From: Casuarius casuarius
Taxonomy: Eukaryota; Chordata; Aves; Casuariiformes; Casuariidae
Direction: 5' to 3'
Assembly: GCA_003342895.1 (NCBI GenBank)
Contig: PTFA01000020.1
Location: 5,287,644 to 5,351,643 of the forward strand
DNA: 64,000 nucleotides
Shown here one piece after another: positions 1 to 11,770 of this stretch (position 1 is its first letter; every line of letters begins with the position of its first letter). The notes beneath the pieces were generated by a model. It had not been told where the DNA came from and searched no databases. It worked only from the letters and a program-made list of their open reading frames with translations. Both the position numbers and the translations under genes were made by a program.

Positions 1-3000
1 AACACTAAATACAATAAAATTCATGTTAAATTGCACAAAATCATTATGCTTGGTCTTAAAAACTGCTGCCTTAAATGTAGGAAGAAAGACACATTAGCAG
101 AACCAAGCTTAGCTGTCCACACACCTTACCTGTTCTATGCAGTTCCATGCTCTTTGATGAAAACAGTTTCAAATCATCCTCTAAAATTGGTTCACTTCAA
201 GGTCAGAAAAGTCATCACAGCACTTGGATGAAAGGAAGTCTGAATTCCATTTTATCAGTACTTGTGTCACATTACTTCTAGGGGAGATGCTCCCTTTAGC
301 TTACTCTGACACTTCATTTGAAAAAAGAAAAAGCAGATGAAAAAGAAAAGTTAAGCAATCTTACTTATTTACCAAGTCTCTCTAGTTCTGTTGCTTCTGG
401 AAGTTATTACACCTGGTCAGCCTCTTGAATCCATCCTGCAAACTAAAAGAGAAGTGGAGAGGCCTGTAATACCAAAAAAAGTACCCATTAGACCATTGCC
501 ATTTCTTTAGCAATTTTAGTTTGGTCTGTGGCTAAACAGAAAGTAGTATGTAGGCAGGGTGATAGGTCTTTATATGACTCAGTATCAAGTGCCTGGTTAT
601 AAAAAATAATGCCTTCAAAAACTCAGAATGAGGAGAGTATCTTTTAGAGATCAAAATTGTTATTTATCAATTTCAAACTATGTACTTTAAAAACAAACAC
701 AATTCCACCAAGAATTACAATATTTCTTTCTATGGTTAAACATCAGCATACACTGGATAAGAGGAAAACTTGATCCCAACATTGGATATTAGGACCAGTA
801 AGGTCATATGTACACACATGTACATGGCCTTGCAATTCAGTTCAGTTTAGTGTAATATTTGTAGGCTCTTTGGTACAACAGCTCTCTCTTCATTACACAT
901 ACGTTTAAAGTGCCAGGCAAAGAATGATCTTAATTTCTGAGCAGAGTCAGTAAGAGTTATCACAATACAAATAAAAGCAGCAGCAATATCCTGGGGGGAG
1001 AATGGTGACATTCCTCTGGCATTCATTTGATGATTTAGTTATGTTTGCATACCACTGGCACATACAAAACTCAGAATTCAAAAATGTTCAACTGGAAACT
1101 ACCATGACATGGCTACAAATAGAAGGGTTTTCTTAAAAAAGTCATTTTATAGCCTCCTTATCTGCATTCAACAGACACCTAGATCAGTACCTGGCTGTCA
1201 CATAGCCAGTATAACATCCACACAGTTCTAGGGGTTTTATATGGCTACAGCCTACCTTAGCAGAAACTCTAAACCCACAGGTTTACATTTTTGACTGCTA
1301 CTGAATGACTACATCATACTGCAAATCAAAACCCTAGTCTAAGAAAAATAAATGAAAGAGCAAATTCCATATGGGAAATTAAGAGCCAGGTTTTATAAAT
1401 AAGAATAGACTAATGGAAAATGCTGCCCTAGAGCAAAGCAGCAGTTAATACAGTTACTAGAGATTCTGAAAGTGGAGTTAAAGGACCCAAAGATAGTGCT
1501 GACATTACAAACTGTCGAAACTCAGCAGCTTCACTGCATAAAGACAGTAGTTGCTAAAATGAATAACTGTCTCCATTGACAGGTGCCTTCCCGAAGAACA
1601 CATTAGCATCTCAGAAGGCCGGCTTCCTATTCCAATCTCCTTCCTATCTGTCCACCTCCCCGCTCTCAGCTAAGGAATTAGAACTCTTCTAAATCGTCAG
1701 TGGGAGATGGGGGCAAGGGGGAACTAAAAAGGTCAAGAATACACTAGTAGTGTGAGTTCTAAACTTGCTTCCTTGCCCTTGGAGAATATTTATATAAAAG
1801 ATTTTGGAAAGGAAGTTTCTATTTGTTCCAATAATGCCAGCACTGCAATAGGAGTATACAATGGTTCTACTTCGTTAAACAGAATGTAAGACACACTCAA
1901 TCTAAAGGGCTGCTTGCTTACAGTTCTCCTCAAAGTCTTTTCTAATGCCATCCATCTCATATAGACCACAAAAATTCTTGACTGTCAAAGACAGCTGCAT
2001 CAAGTACCTTCCAAGTTAGTATTTGTTCTTAACTAAAATTAATGTTTATAACAGCTTATTCTATGGTTCTATTTCTAATGGTCAAATTTTTATGTCCTTA
2101 CTCGTAAGATAACTCACTAAAAACAGTGATAAATTTATATTCAAGCTTTAAAATTAAAAGGTCAAATCCCAAGGCCCTTAGTGAATTTTTATTTGGACTT
2201 TATTCAACAAAGACATCTATACATATGTGTAGAATAAAGAAAAAAGAAGCAAGAATTAAACAAAACAGTGGAATCCCAGTGTGGAAACTCTTACTTCATT
2301 GAAGACTGTTGTAATTTTGCCCATACCCGTTCTTACTTACTGGGCTACACAAAAACAAGCCTGACTTAAAACAAATGAGGGTCCATACAGCCTTTTACAA
2401 AGCCTTGACTATGTTGGTTAAAACACAGCTCATGTTGAACAATGCAATCTGGCCTGTTTAGGAAATTTACTGTTTGAAAGTGAACGTAGTATTTGAAGAA
2501 AAAAAAGTATTGGTTATATGATTTCAGCAACATCAAGAATCTCTCTTGTTCTATCTGTGAGTATGTTTAACCTCACACTGACAATAACAACACAGCTCGG
2601 GCACTGGGCTTAGTTCCATCCATAACTCTCCACTCCTCTGACCATCTGGTAGGCTCCTATTCTACCCTATCTGCAATCTCATTTTTTCCTCCAACCTATT
2701 CAGGTCCTAGAAATGGCTTGATTGCTTTCTGCCATGCTAGGAGGTTTATGCATCATCCCCTTTTATTATAGGCTAGCAGTGAGAGAGAATCACGCACTCC
2801 CATATAAAAGGTTACATTCACATTTTACAATAAAACACTAGCATCAGCTGGTGAGTGAGGTTCATGCACTACTAAATATTAAGTTTATATACAGAGAATA
2901 ACGTTAGACAACATTTAGAACAGGCTAGTCAGTGCAAACAAATCTGTCTTAAATAATTTATTCAGGAAAAGCTATCAGGAAAGAAAATATTTAATTGTAC

Positions 3001-3329
3001 ACATCATTAACAAATATCTTTCAAACGGCTGCAGTTCACAGCAACTATATAAATACTGGTGATATTTCTGTCTGCCTTATTTATTTCTTTAAAGGAACTA
3101 GCAAGCTCCCATTGACATCCTGCCCAGCTTTCTCTCCCTTAACATCCCTGAAGCCAAGCCCTTTCTCAGAAGAGAACTTTCCCGCAACACATTTTGGGTT
3201 AGTTTGCAGCAGCTGAAGAGCAACATGGAATATGACTTCCTGTGTTGTGTTTTCCCTCCAAACAGCCTTTCCAGGACATTTCAACTAAAGCCCATTCATT
3301 TCCTGAGACTCACTGCAGCACTCCAGAAA

Positions 3330-3560
3330 GATTCAGCTGGACATTAGGAAAATCTTTCCTATGTTAAGGACATGGAGTCACTAAAAGAGATTTGCCTGGT
3401 TNGGGGGGGGGGGGGATGGGGACGCTGCTGGTTTTTTTCCCTCCTGGAATCTCAGTAGTCTTCAGTGACTGAGAGCAAATTAAACATCACTTAGGAGTGA
3501 AAGAGGGAAGGAGGTGGGCTCTATAAGCCCCATTTCTCTATGATTCCATGTGCTGTTCTC
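3330..3560 (+). mobile_element. degraded CR1 LINE 3' fragment
   Basis: The start resembles the CR1 3' region (cagctggacattaggaaaa, then a region ending near gcctgg) and the end has the typical ctctatgattccatg tail. The middle is diverged and interrupted by a G run beside an unresolved base. It is non-coding. Confidence 0.55.
3402..3415. repeat. unresolved base followed by a 13-G run
   Basis: One N followed by 13 G within the CR1 remnant. It marks a homopolymer sequencing or assembly problem, so lengths here are uncertain. Confidence 0.9.
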
Positions 3561-6500
3561 CATCAAAAGGAGAAGTTATTCAAGGACAATTTACAAGTAC
3601 TTGGGAAAAATTAAAAGAGGTCCAATTTCTAAAACTCAGATCCATAATTTATATACTGTAAGAGCTGAAGTGGACAAAGATTCAGAAATCTGGACTTGGG
3701 GATCCATCCTTAAGAAAATAGTACTGTCATAGAATATGAAGTCCTACAAAGGCTAGTATCGGCTCAATGGAAACCTTGAAATTTGCAGGTAATAGATATA
3801 TTCTTATGGCTTAGAACCAAGCAGGCAGAAAATCAAACAGTCCCTTGTGGCCAAAGATATAAACGATGAATGAACTGTACTAATTAGCTTTAACTTACAA
3901 GTGCAAATCAGGTTAATTAAAAATAAACTTTACTACATTACAGCTCTGAACACATCCCTTTTCTTAATTCAAATACAGATGAATGGATACAGCAAATTTG
4001 ATCTATATCCATTCACTGGGTTAATTAAAAGTTAGGCATTCATCTGCAGTACCAGAGGAATTTTTTATTTCTACAAAAGCTGTTGGCAATACAGATTTAA
4101 AAAAATGAAGAAAAAAAGCATCTAATCTCTGTTCAAGTTAAAAGGTTCTTTACACCAGGAATTCCAAAACACCACTGATCTTAGAGATATTGACTCACAA
4201 GCAAAGGAGTCTTAAAGACTGCCACACACTGTCCTCTGTTCCATCTTTTTTCTGTGGAAATTACTGTCCGTCTGCTCTCAACAAGTTTAATTTCAGCATG
4301 TTAAAGTAGCCTAACTTTTACCCTTAATATGCAAGTTTACCTTTATTGTGCTGGGCTATAAACTGCAGAGATTCAGTTGCTTCACACACAATTAAGATGG
4401 TCCTGTCATAGACAGCTCAGTCAGTCTACAGGGCAGACAGCGGGAGGCAGTGCTCTCATCAGTCAGCCCCTCTATCAGCAGCTACCTTTCACCGTGACAA
4501 GCCAGCATTCTCTTCTTCAGAAAAAAACTACAGCCACAACTTAGCCTTCTGGACGATGTAAGTCGTCTTCTTGCCAGGATGTTGCAGCTTGTCTTTGTAT
4601 AGACTCCAATGCACATCCAAAGCAGATTTGCTAGGCTTTGTTCTTATTTCTGCACCATGGGCTTTTGCCTGCAGACATGAACCCATTCTTGCATTAGTTT
4701 ATCATCAGCCTCTTGTTTAGGAAAGTCAGCAGCACTGGATGCAAAATGCCTAACTAAATCTGCATCTAATTTTTAAGAAAATCTTGTTGGCAGAGGCTTT
4801 AAATATACCTTCAACTCCACTGTTCTCTCTCTCATCTGTCTAGGAATATTTTTAAGAGACTACAAATGAGTCATTCCCTAATGTGTTACATAATCTCTTC
4901 ATGAGAGGTCTGTGTTTCAGCAAAAATGTTAGGCAGACTTCCTTTACTTGAAAACCCATAAATCATGATATTCAGCAAAAATTCAAACATAACAGTACCT
5001 TCACTGGCTTCACAGAGGCTCTTCAGTGAAACCTGATCCAACAGCAGTAGCAATTTTATTATAACACTTCTGCTTCCTTCCCTCCTAAGTGCATAAAATA
5101 ACAATTTAGATGCATGAAAATACAATCTGCATGGCGAAATGTTTTTTCAAGAATGCTTCCTCCATAGCGATTTTGAAAAACAGTGCTATGTGCCCATGCC
5201 AGTAGGCCCCAAGGCAGTGCCGAAGTAAAACATCTGAACACTTCTAGAAAGAGACAAGGTTGAGGATGAAGAGTGGAAAAAGTGTGCTACTATCTAGGGG
5301 GCTCTTAGCTGCCTCCAGTCCAAGCAACTTAATGTAACAGCCAATATGGCAAAACTCACATCTAGAACTGGACAAGGGGCCTGATCCACCCTTGCTGTTT
5401 TTCTGCCATTACAACATGAAGGGATGTTCAAAATACGCATGAAGGTTGGAAATTTGTATAAGGTGTACCTGGTATGAGAGTAAGAAGCTGCCATCTGTGA
5501 GCTCTGAATTTTCCCACCTTAGTTACTCCACCGGACTATGAAACAGAGTCAAGGATGATGAGATCTCTGTTCTTACAAGTCTACAAAATGTATGCTGGTT
5601 TATTCATAAAGCTGAGACTATTAAGCAATAATTCTTTTTATATTGCAATCACTACGTTGCCTGTAAAACCAGATGATTAATTTAACATACCCTAGAATTC
5701 AGAAAAAGAGTGCAAAATATGCTTCTTTAAAGTCTTACCCTTCGCTCAAAAGAAAACTATTGGGTAGTAAAAAACCAAATTCTAAGCACCATCACTAAGT
5801 ACAAATGAAGAATAAACTTTAACCATTTCACTGTTGTAAATTTATAAAGATTTATTAGCAGTCAGTTAGCATGACAGCAAGTTCCAAATCTTACGATACT
5901 GATGTTACAAACAGGGAATGTAAAAACTATTTGATTGCAAAGGAAAAGAAAATATTTTAAAGAAAACCACGGGTTCAGAATCACCCTGCATATTAGCAAG
6001 CTGCATTTTCTTTTAAAAAAGCATTTAAAAGGCACTGTAGGCTATTTATAAATAGCTTAACCATGAACATGCTTTATTTATATGTTTATCTTTAGGTTAA
6101 TGTGTCTTTGCAGCACCAGTTTTGAGGGACTTCTATGAAAATTCCTTGTCAGTACACTTTGGCATTAATACACATGTTGTTGAAGATGTTCTAACTTTCC
6201 TTTTCACTCCTCTGTTACTTTTATGTCAGATGAAGAAACACGCCACAGATGTAGTCAGATTAGTATCTGCAGCTTTGTTTTGATGGGAGTGAACGCACCT
6301 AAAATCTGATCCACAGCCTTATTTTTGTTCATGTTGTGTGCACTTGTGTAAGATGGAGAAGCTGTGTGATCTTAAGTAATCTAGCTGCTTTACCTGCAAA
6401 GTGTATGAAAACCTGTGTGCTGCAATTTCTTCAGGTGACAGAACTATAAATATGTGAAGAACTAAGATATTTTGACATGATATAGATTGTGGGCTTATTT

Positions 6501-9500
6501 AAAACAGATCTAAATTTACCTTTTGAGATAGCATCATTTGGAATTGAAAGATGGCAGAGTTTTACTCAGTTTGGGTATTTCACACTACTGTGAGATCTGA
6601 CTGTAAGTAGGAGGTAAGAAAAAAATTGACATGGGAAGATGTTCTTACATCTTTTGGATTTTTAGCACTCATTTTAAACCTCAAATTCAACTCTACTGCA
6701 TTTGAATGCTCAAATGCAGTCTAGTGCTGAGCAGTTCCATTCGAATTTTTCACAAGGCTGGTATCTCCCAAAATTTCACAGTATCACCAAGTATTTTGCT
6801 ATTATTAAGCTACTGGACAGTGTCATTTCAAACAGCTGGTCAGGAAAAGGGAGAGGACATTACTCTCTGTTGCCCAGATGATCTGATCTTATTGCAGAAG
6901 GCAGGAGTTGTCCCTGTAGAACTTCTGCTGGAGACAGCAGCACAAGGTCACACAGGAGCCAGTCACAGCAAAAATCTTACTCTCACCCACTCCCTCTCTC
7001 TGCAACACCCAGAACCACTCCGTGCACCTCTGTTCTGCTCCAGAACTTTGTAGGAAGAGTGAGCCAGCTTCTCCCTGCTTTCAGATGGCAGAAGAGCAAA
7101 GCAGGAGCACAACCTACCAGAAGCCCCCTTACCAATCTTCTGTCGAAGTGGAGAAGCCATACAAGCAGCTCTGCCCTCCTCTGGGAAGGAAGTGGTCAAG
7201 GAAGAAGCAGAGAAGAGACAGGCAGTGAAGAGCAGGGACAAGAAACAGATGTCATGGTAACATTGGCTGCAAACACCATTGTATATTGCTTGGAAATTTA
7301 GAGCTGCAGTACCTTGGGTAGTGGTAGAATGTCACTAATGCTGCCATGCTCCATGGATTTTCTCTTAGAAATTTGCTTAGCTTGTACAATGTTGGAATCT
7401 TAATTGACATTGAGGGGTGAAGCAGACAACAGATATGAAATCCCAACTCTACTGGAGTTAAGATGCAAAATTCAGACTTTGTGAGACTCTAGACTTTGTT
7501 TTTGAGTTTGTTTTTTTTTAACATAACACGAAACAGTTGGATAGACATTGAAATATACAAAAGAAGATAGAAATACCCTTAAAAATGACATTTCCATCTA
7601 ATATTTTTTCAAAATATAAAAATCTCAGCTAAGAGAGAGAGACCTAAAAGTGTAACATAGTATTGATCTGTCATTAGTAATTATGCCCACTGCTGCCTCA
7701 GCATTGGAAAAGTGTGTGACAGAGCACTGGCAACCAGTTTCCCTGTTTTAAAGTAACACTATATAATCTTCACTAGGCTTGAGAGCTCGAATAGCCTTTA
7801 AAATACACACACTTACTTCTCAAAGCATTTGCTTGCCAGACAAGTTTTCCCCAGCTTTAATGAGGACTTCAGACACAGTTACACTCTCTTTATGAATGCT
7901 TTAAGCAGAGGAGAAATGCCAGAAGAGGTAAAGTAATTAGGTCCTTAGTGTGAAATTAGCTGCTAGACTGAAGGCCTAGAACAAAGGAGAAATAAAAGTT
8001 TTAGAGAAAATGAATCGTCTCTCACATCCACTGATCTAGGATATAAACTGCACAGCATCAGGTGATAGAGAACTTCTGGCTAGTGGAAGCAAAAAATATG
8101 ATGATGATAAGTGCTGATGGCATGTCCATCCCTGTATGCGAAACTGAAGGCAGGGAAATCGGTGCCTTAATAATAGCTCACTCTACAGAAGAACAGTCAA
8201 AATCAAACCACACTATATGTCAATTATCTGCTTTAAATGTTTTTAAGAGTTGCACCTCTATTTTTGCCAGTTGTTTTCCTCATCAAGGAGGCCTGTCTAA
8301 GCTCTCAACACATTTTTCCTAGGTTTTCACTGTTTTTATACAACTTACTAGTTACATTTCATAGCTCAGGTATCTGCTTTCTAATTTCTCTCACTCCACC
8401 ATGGCTAATAGAAAATTCTTCATTGCCTGTACTTTATAACTCATCTCCACACTGCTGTCTGTTAAGTACAACAACACATATCAAACCGTTATTGCATTAA
8501 ATGAGAGTCATTTTTACTTTGCTTTTAAGGGTAAGTAGAACCAAGACCTCCTCTGAGAAAACCAGAAAGGATTTTTAAAGTTTGTGAGAAAAACAGAGAT
8601 AAAGAGGCCTGCCAGGACACACTGCAACTCAGTTACACTGTTATTCTTCAGGAAACAACCTTGCACTACTAGACACAATAGGATGTTTTAATAGATCTCT
8701 ACACAGCTGCATGAATTTATGGCTGTATATTTTTGAGCATGGATAGTGAGCCGAAACAAGGCTGTACATGTGCAATATATTTTGTAGAAGCACCATTATA
8801 GAGTCCTCTTCCATAATTCAGTGCACAGACCATTAATATCTACTTCCCCTCCTCCTGGCAAGTCTGCATTTTCCACTTGAAAATATCGTCTTAACTCCAG
8901 TTTCTGTGTTTGGTTTGGATCCCTGGACCTGAAGCAGCTCTATCCTTGATCAATGGTCCTGATGCTACATTGCCAGTGCTATACAGTATATGTATCTATT
9001 AATGTTGGCAGCATCATCAAGAGCTTCATACACTTTAAAGACCTGTACATCTGCTCACATACACTATGTAAGTACAGGCACGTGCAGTAAGTCACATGCT
9101 TTCGGCACATACTGGGTTCATTGCACATACGCAGTGCAACTGGTCTATCCGATAGGCTGGCCAAGCATGTCACAGCGTGGTTGAAAAGGAAAACCGACTG
9201 ACATAATGTTAACTGTAAATGTCCTAATATTTGGCATTATAAGACTGGTGGCATTATAGGACTATTCTGTTCCCATGGACAGTGACTGTATTATACAGGG
9301 TCCCCAGTCCCATAGCATTTGAGGAATCTTGTCATTCTCTGCTGAAGCCCAGTGAAACAGCCAGAGCCCCTGTAGCCCAGATGACTAAAAAGCCATCTCA
9401 GGATCTTGGGCTGCAAGTTGTGTCATACATCACTTGATCCTAGCTAACTGCAGAAGAGAAGATTATCAAGCACTTTTATTCTTTTCTGCACCCTCAAATT

Positions 9501-11159
9501 CCTCAGCTGCTACCACCAAGGAGGGCTTAAGGTCATCAGTACAAAACATGTAAATTAGAGAAAGACATCTTCTACATCATCTACACATAGACAAGATTGC
9601 TTTTAGATCAGCCAAAGTTTACAGCTATTTCAAGGGAGAAGAAGAGAATAGGGTAGAGCCATTCTGTGAAATACACTGTCACACTGGAAATTCATTTTTA
9701 TCAGATAGCCTGATAATGATCTGAAACACAAGAATCTTACCTTGTGAGGATATGAAGCTTGTACAGCAACAGTTGCCTAAATGCAGTGAAGTATTTGCTC
9801 TTAAGCAATCATGACTCACGCCTGTGAATAACAAGAATCGATAGTCAGTGTAAGCAACTTTCAATGCATTGATTTATCATGCACTAGAATCTAGACCCTG
9901 GCCTCAGGCCATGGCACAACTTCAATTCATTTTAGGACAACAAAAATTAAGCCTTTGAGTGTTTGTTTTAGATCCCATATATGCCAGACCGTTACGGCTT
10001 GTATGTAATACAATGATTTAATAGACTGTATATGTGGAAGGCATACACAAAGGTAAGCATTTACTAAATCCCAGTGCCTGAACAAGCATTTCACATAGGT
10101 TCTACATTTGATATGTCACATGTATTCACCTAAGGCGTGCGTCTGGGAAATGTGAAAGAACAGCACAATAGCGTTCAAAATGCAAATACTTTGTCAGGCG
10201 CCGTTAATGCTGTAATCAAGCTTAGGAGAAACTGAGATCTGAGGGCCACTGTTGCCTGAAGAGACAGACAGAGCTGCTGAAATTCATGGTCCAGGCTAAA
10301 GGGCACTGATTTGGTTTCTGATGAAGCATATCAGGCAAGTGGCAATAAGGTAACATTGTCCTCGACTGTGCTTGCTGAAATGCAGTACCCCATTGCAAAG
10401 CTACAGAATAAAATGGTTAGAAACAGCAACAAAAGCAAATACACAAGAGTTTGATCCAGAAAGCTTTGTGTAATGTTAACTGTTTGCCTCAATATGTAAA
10501 AACTAAGTGTGTGTGTGTGGGAAATACATATGAAAAAATAATTCATCTAGACAGTACCTGCAATAAGCACTCCCATGAACTCCAGAAACTCTACAAATCT
10601 GAAAAAGTTACAAATGTGTAGATTTTTAAATACTCATTAATTCTCCACAATTGTTCCCTTCACCATTTTACAACCAACATTTACTGAGCCAAGTATTTAA
10701 AAGTATTACCAAATGCACGCCATACCTGAGGGAAAACATTTTCAATTTTTTACAGCACCTTTGCGGCAGGAGCCCATCGGCTCTGGGAGAAGGAGTGACA
10801 CACTCTGCTGCGAGAGCCGTCAAAGTCTGCCAGCCTGCCAGGGACGTATTTCTGCGGTTCAGGGAACTTAACAAACGCTGCCGGATTTGTAGCCTAGAAA
10901 ACCAGACAGCTTATTCTTTTTCATTCTGTAAGAGGGATTTGGGGGTGGCAGAAGGCACTAAAGGTACTTACTTTCACACACTGCGAGGTTACAAAACCAA
11001 GCACTCCAAAATCACAAAGTTCCTGAGTTATGGCTTTTTCCATGCGGTGCTGCCATGATCATGCTGCATGGACAGGTTAGAAGGTCCCTTTGGCCTCCCG
11101 CAGCCCCCTGAAATCGCAGGCTTCCCTCCAAGAAGCTGGTCCCCCGCACCCCGCCCGCT

Positions 11160-11289
11160 GGCCTTCCAGAAGGTTCTGCCCCCCCCCCCCCCCCCCGGCG
11201 CCGCCGAAAGGGTTTTCCCCCCCCCCCCCCCCCGGCGCCGCCGAAAGGGTTTTCCCCCCCCCCCCCCCCCGGCCTTCTAGAAGGTTCTG
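11160..11289. repeat. 37-bp-period tandem array with poly-C runs and heat-shock-element cores
   Basis: Unit 1 (11160-11196) and units 2 and 3 (11197-11233, 11234-11270) are each exactly 37 bp: a 19- or 20-base head followed by 17 or 18 C. A fourth head (11271-11289) ends the array without a C run. Heads 1 and 4 carry TTCnnGAAnnTTC; heads 2 and 3 are identical to each other and begin ggcgccgccgaaa. The exact C counts may be unreliable in an assembly. Confidence 0.85.
11164..11176. promoter_or_regulatory. heat-shock element, three perfect units
   Basis: Reads TTC-CA-GAA-GG-TTC, the inverted-pentamer pattern bound by HSF trimers. It lies in the first unit of the 37-bp array. Confidence 0.55.
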
Positions 11290-11291
11290 GA
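11274..11291. promoter_or_regulatory. heat-shock element, four perfect units
   Basis: Reads TTC-TA-GAA-GG-TTC-TG-GAA, four alternating pentamers with correct 2-base spacing, a strong HSF consensus. It follows the last C run of the tandem array and lies 135 bases before the candidate ATG at 11426. Confidence 0.6.
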
Positions 11292-11425
11292 AGGCTCCCT
11301 GCCCTCCCCTCCCTGTGCCCAGGCGCCATCTTTTGCTGCAGGGGGACCAGGAAGCAAACGAAACAGGTGTGTCCCCTGCTGCTCCTCCTCAGCCGTTCTG
11401 CACCTGCTGGTTCCTGACGCACACC

Positions 11426-11447
11426 ATGAAAACATACCGGCTGTGCG
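11426..11447 (+). other. possible first coding segment ending at a consensus splice donor
   Basis: An ATG with A at -3 opens MKTYRLC followed by one base of a split codon, then a donor reading gtgagtcag. The frame is also open upstream, so the ATG need not be the start. The phase (one base over) does not match the candidate terminal exon at 14965, so other exons would be needed if the two belong together. Confidence 0.2.
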
Positions 11448-11448
11448 G

Positions 11449-11455
11449 TGAGTCA
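11449..11455. promoter_or_regulatory. AP-1 consensus site
   Basis: TGAGTCA, a perfect AP-1 heptamer, overlapping the candidate 5' splice site at the edge of the CpG-rich island. Confidence 0.35.
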
Positions 11456-11770
11456 GAGAGGTCCTTATTTAAGTGTGGCCAAACACTGAGTAGCAGTGGT
11501 GCAGGGGAAGGTGCAACGCCATCTCCAGCCAAAAGTTTTTTTCTTTCTGCTTATCTGGCTTCCCAAAGTCACAAATTTATTTACTGAAGTACATCTGAAA
11601 GACACCGGCTCTCTAAGCGTTAGCAGTGTTACTCCTTGCCTATGCGTGCTCGCCACGATAAAGCGGCGCTCAGCGAGGCACTGCTGCCCCAGCGGGCAGG
11701 AGGGTTTTCCCTCACTTTGCTGCTTCCTCTGGCACCAAATCCAACATCCTCTGCTCCGCGTAGCACTGCA

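Larger units (their letters stand above)
1..10759. other. non-coding flank, no gene supported
   Basis: AT-rich DNA with only short chance reading frames and one CR1 remnant. One exon-like segment on the minus strand (9741-9821) has good splice signals on both sides and is described under findings. Confidence 0.6.
10760..11770. promoter_or_regulatory. GC- and CpG-rich island, possible promoter
   Basis: Base composition changes sharply here from AT-rich flanks to GC-rich, with CpG dinucleotides frequent throughout (for example the aggcgcc and gccgcc motifs and many single CpGs). It contains a 37-bp tandem array with heat-shock-element cores, an ATG in a fair context (A at -3) at 11426, a consensus donor at 11448, and TGAGTCA (AP-1) overlapping it. 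The best reading is a promoter plus first exon of an unassigned transcript. Proline-rich open frames here come from poly-C and shift frame between repeat units, so I do not call them coding. Confidence 0.5.

Noticed and set aside
6706..7301. Frames of 68-115 codons on both strands
   Set aside because: Overlapping chance frames; no splice signals or recognisable motifs.
11012..11422. Glycine-rich 136-codon minus-strand frame
   Set aside because: Antisense shadow of the same poly-C array; no family features.
11090..11587. 165-codon proline-rich reading frame
   Set aside because: The proline run comes from poly-C; the 37-bp repeat is not a multiple of three, so the frame changes between units, and overlapping frames are equally long.
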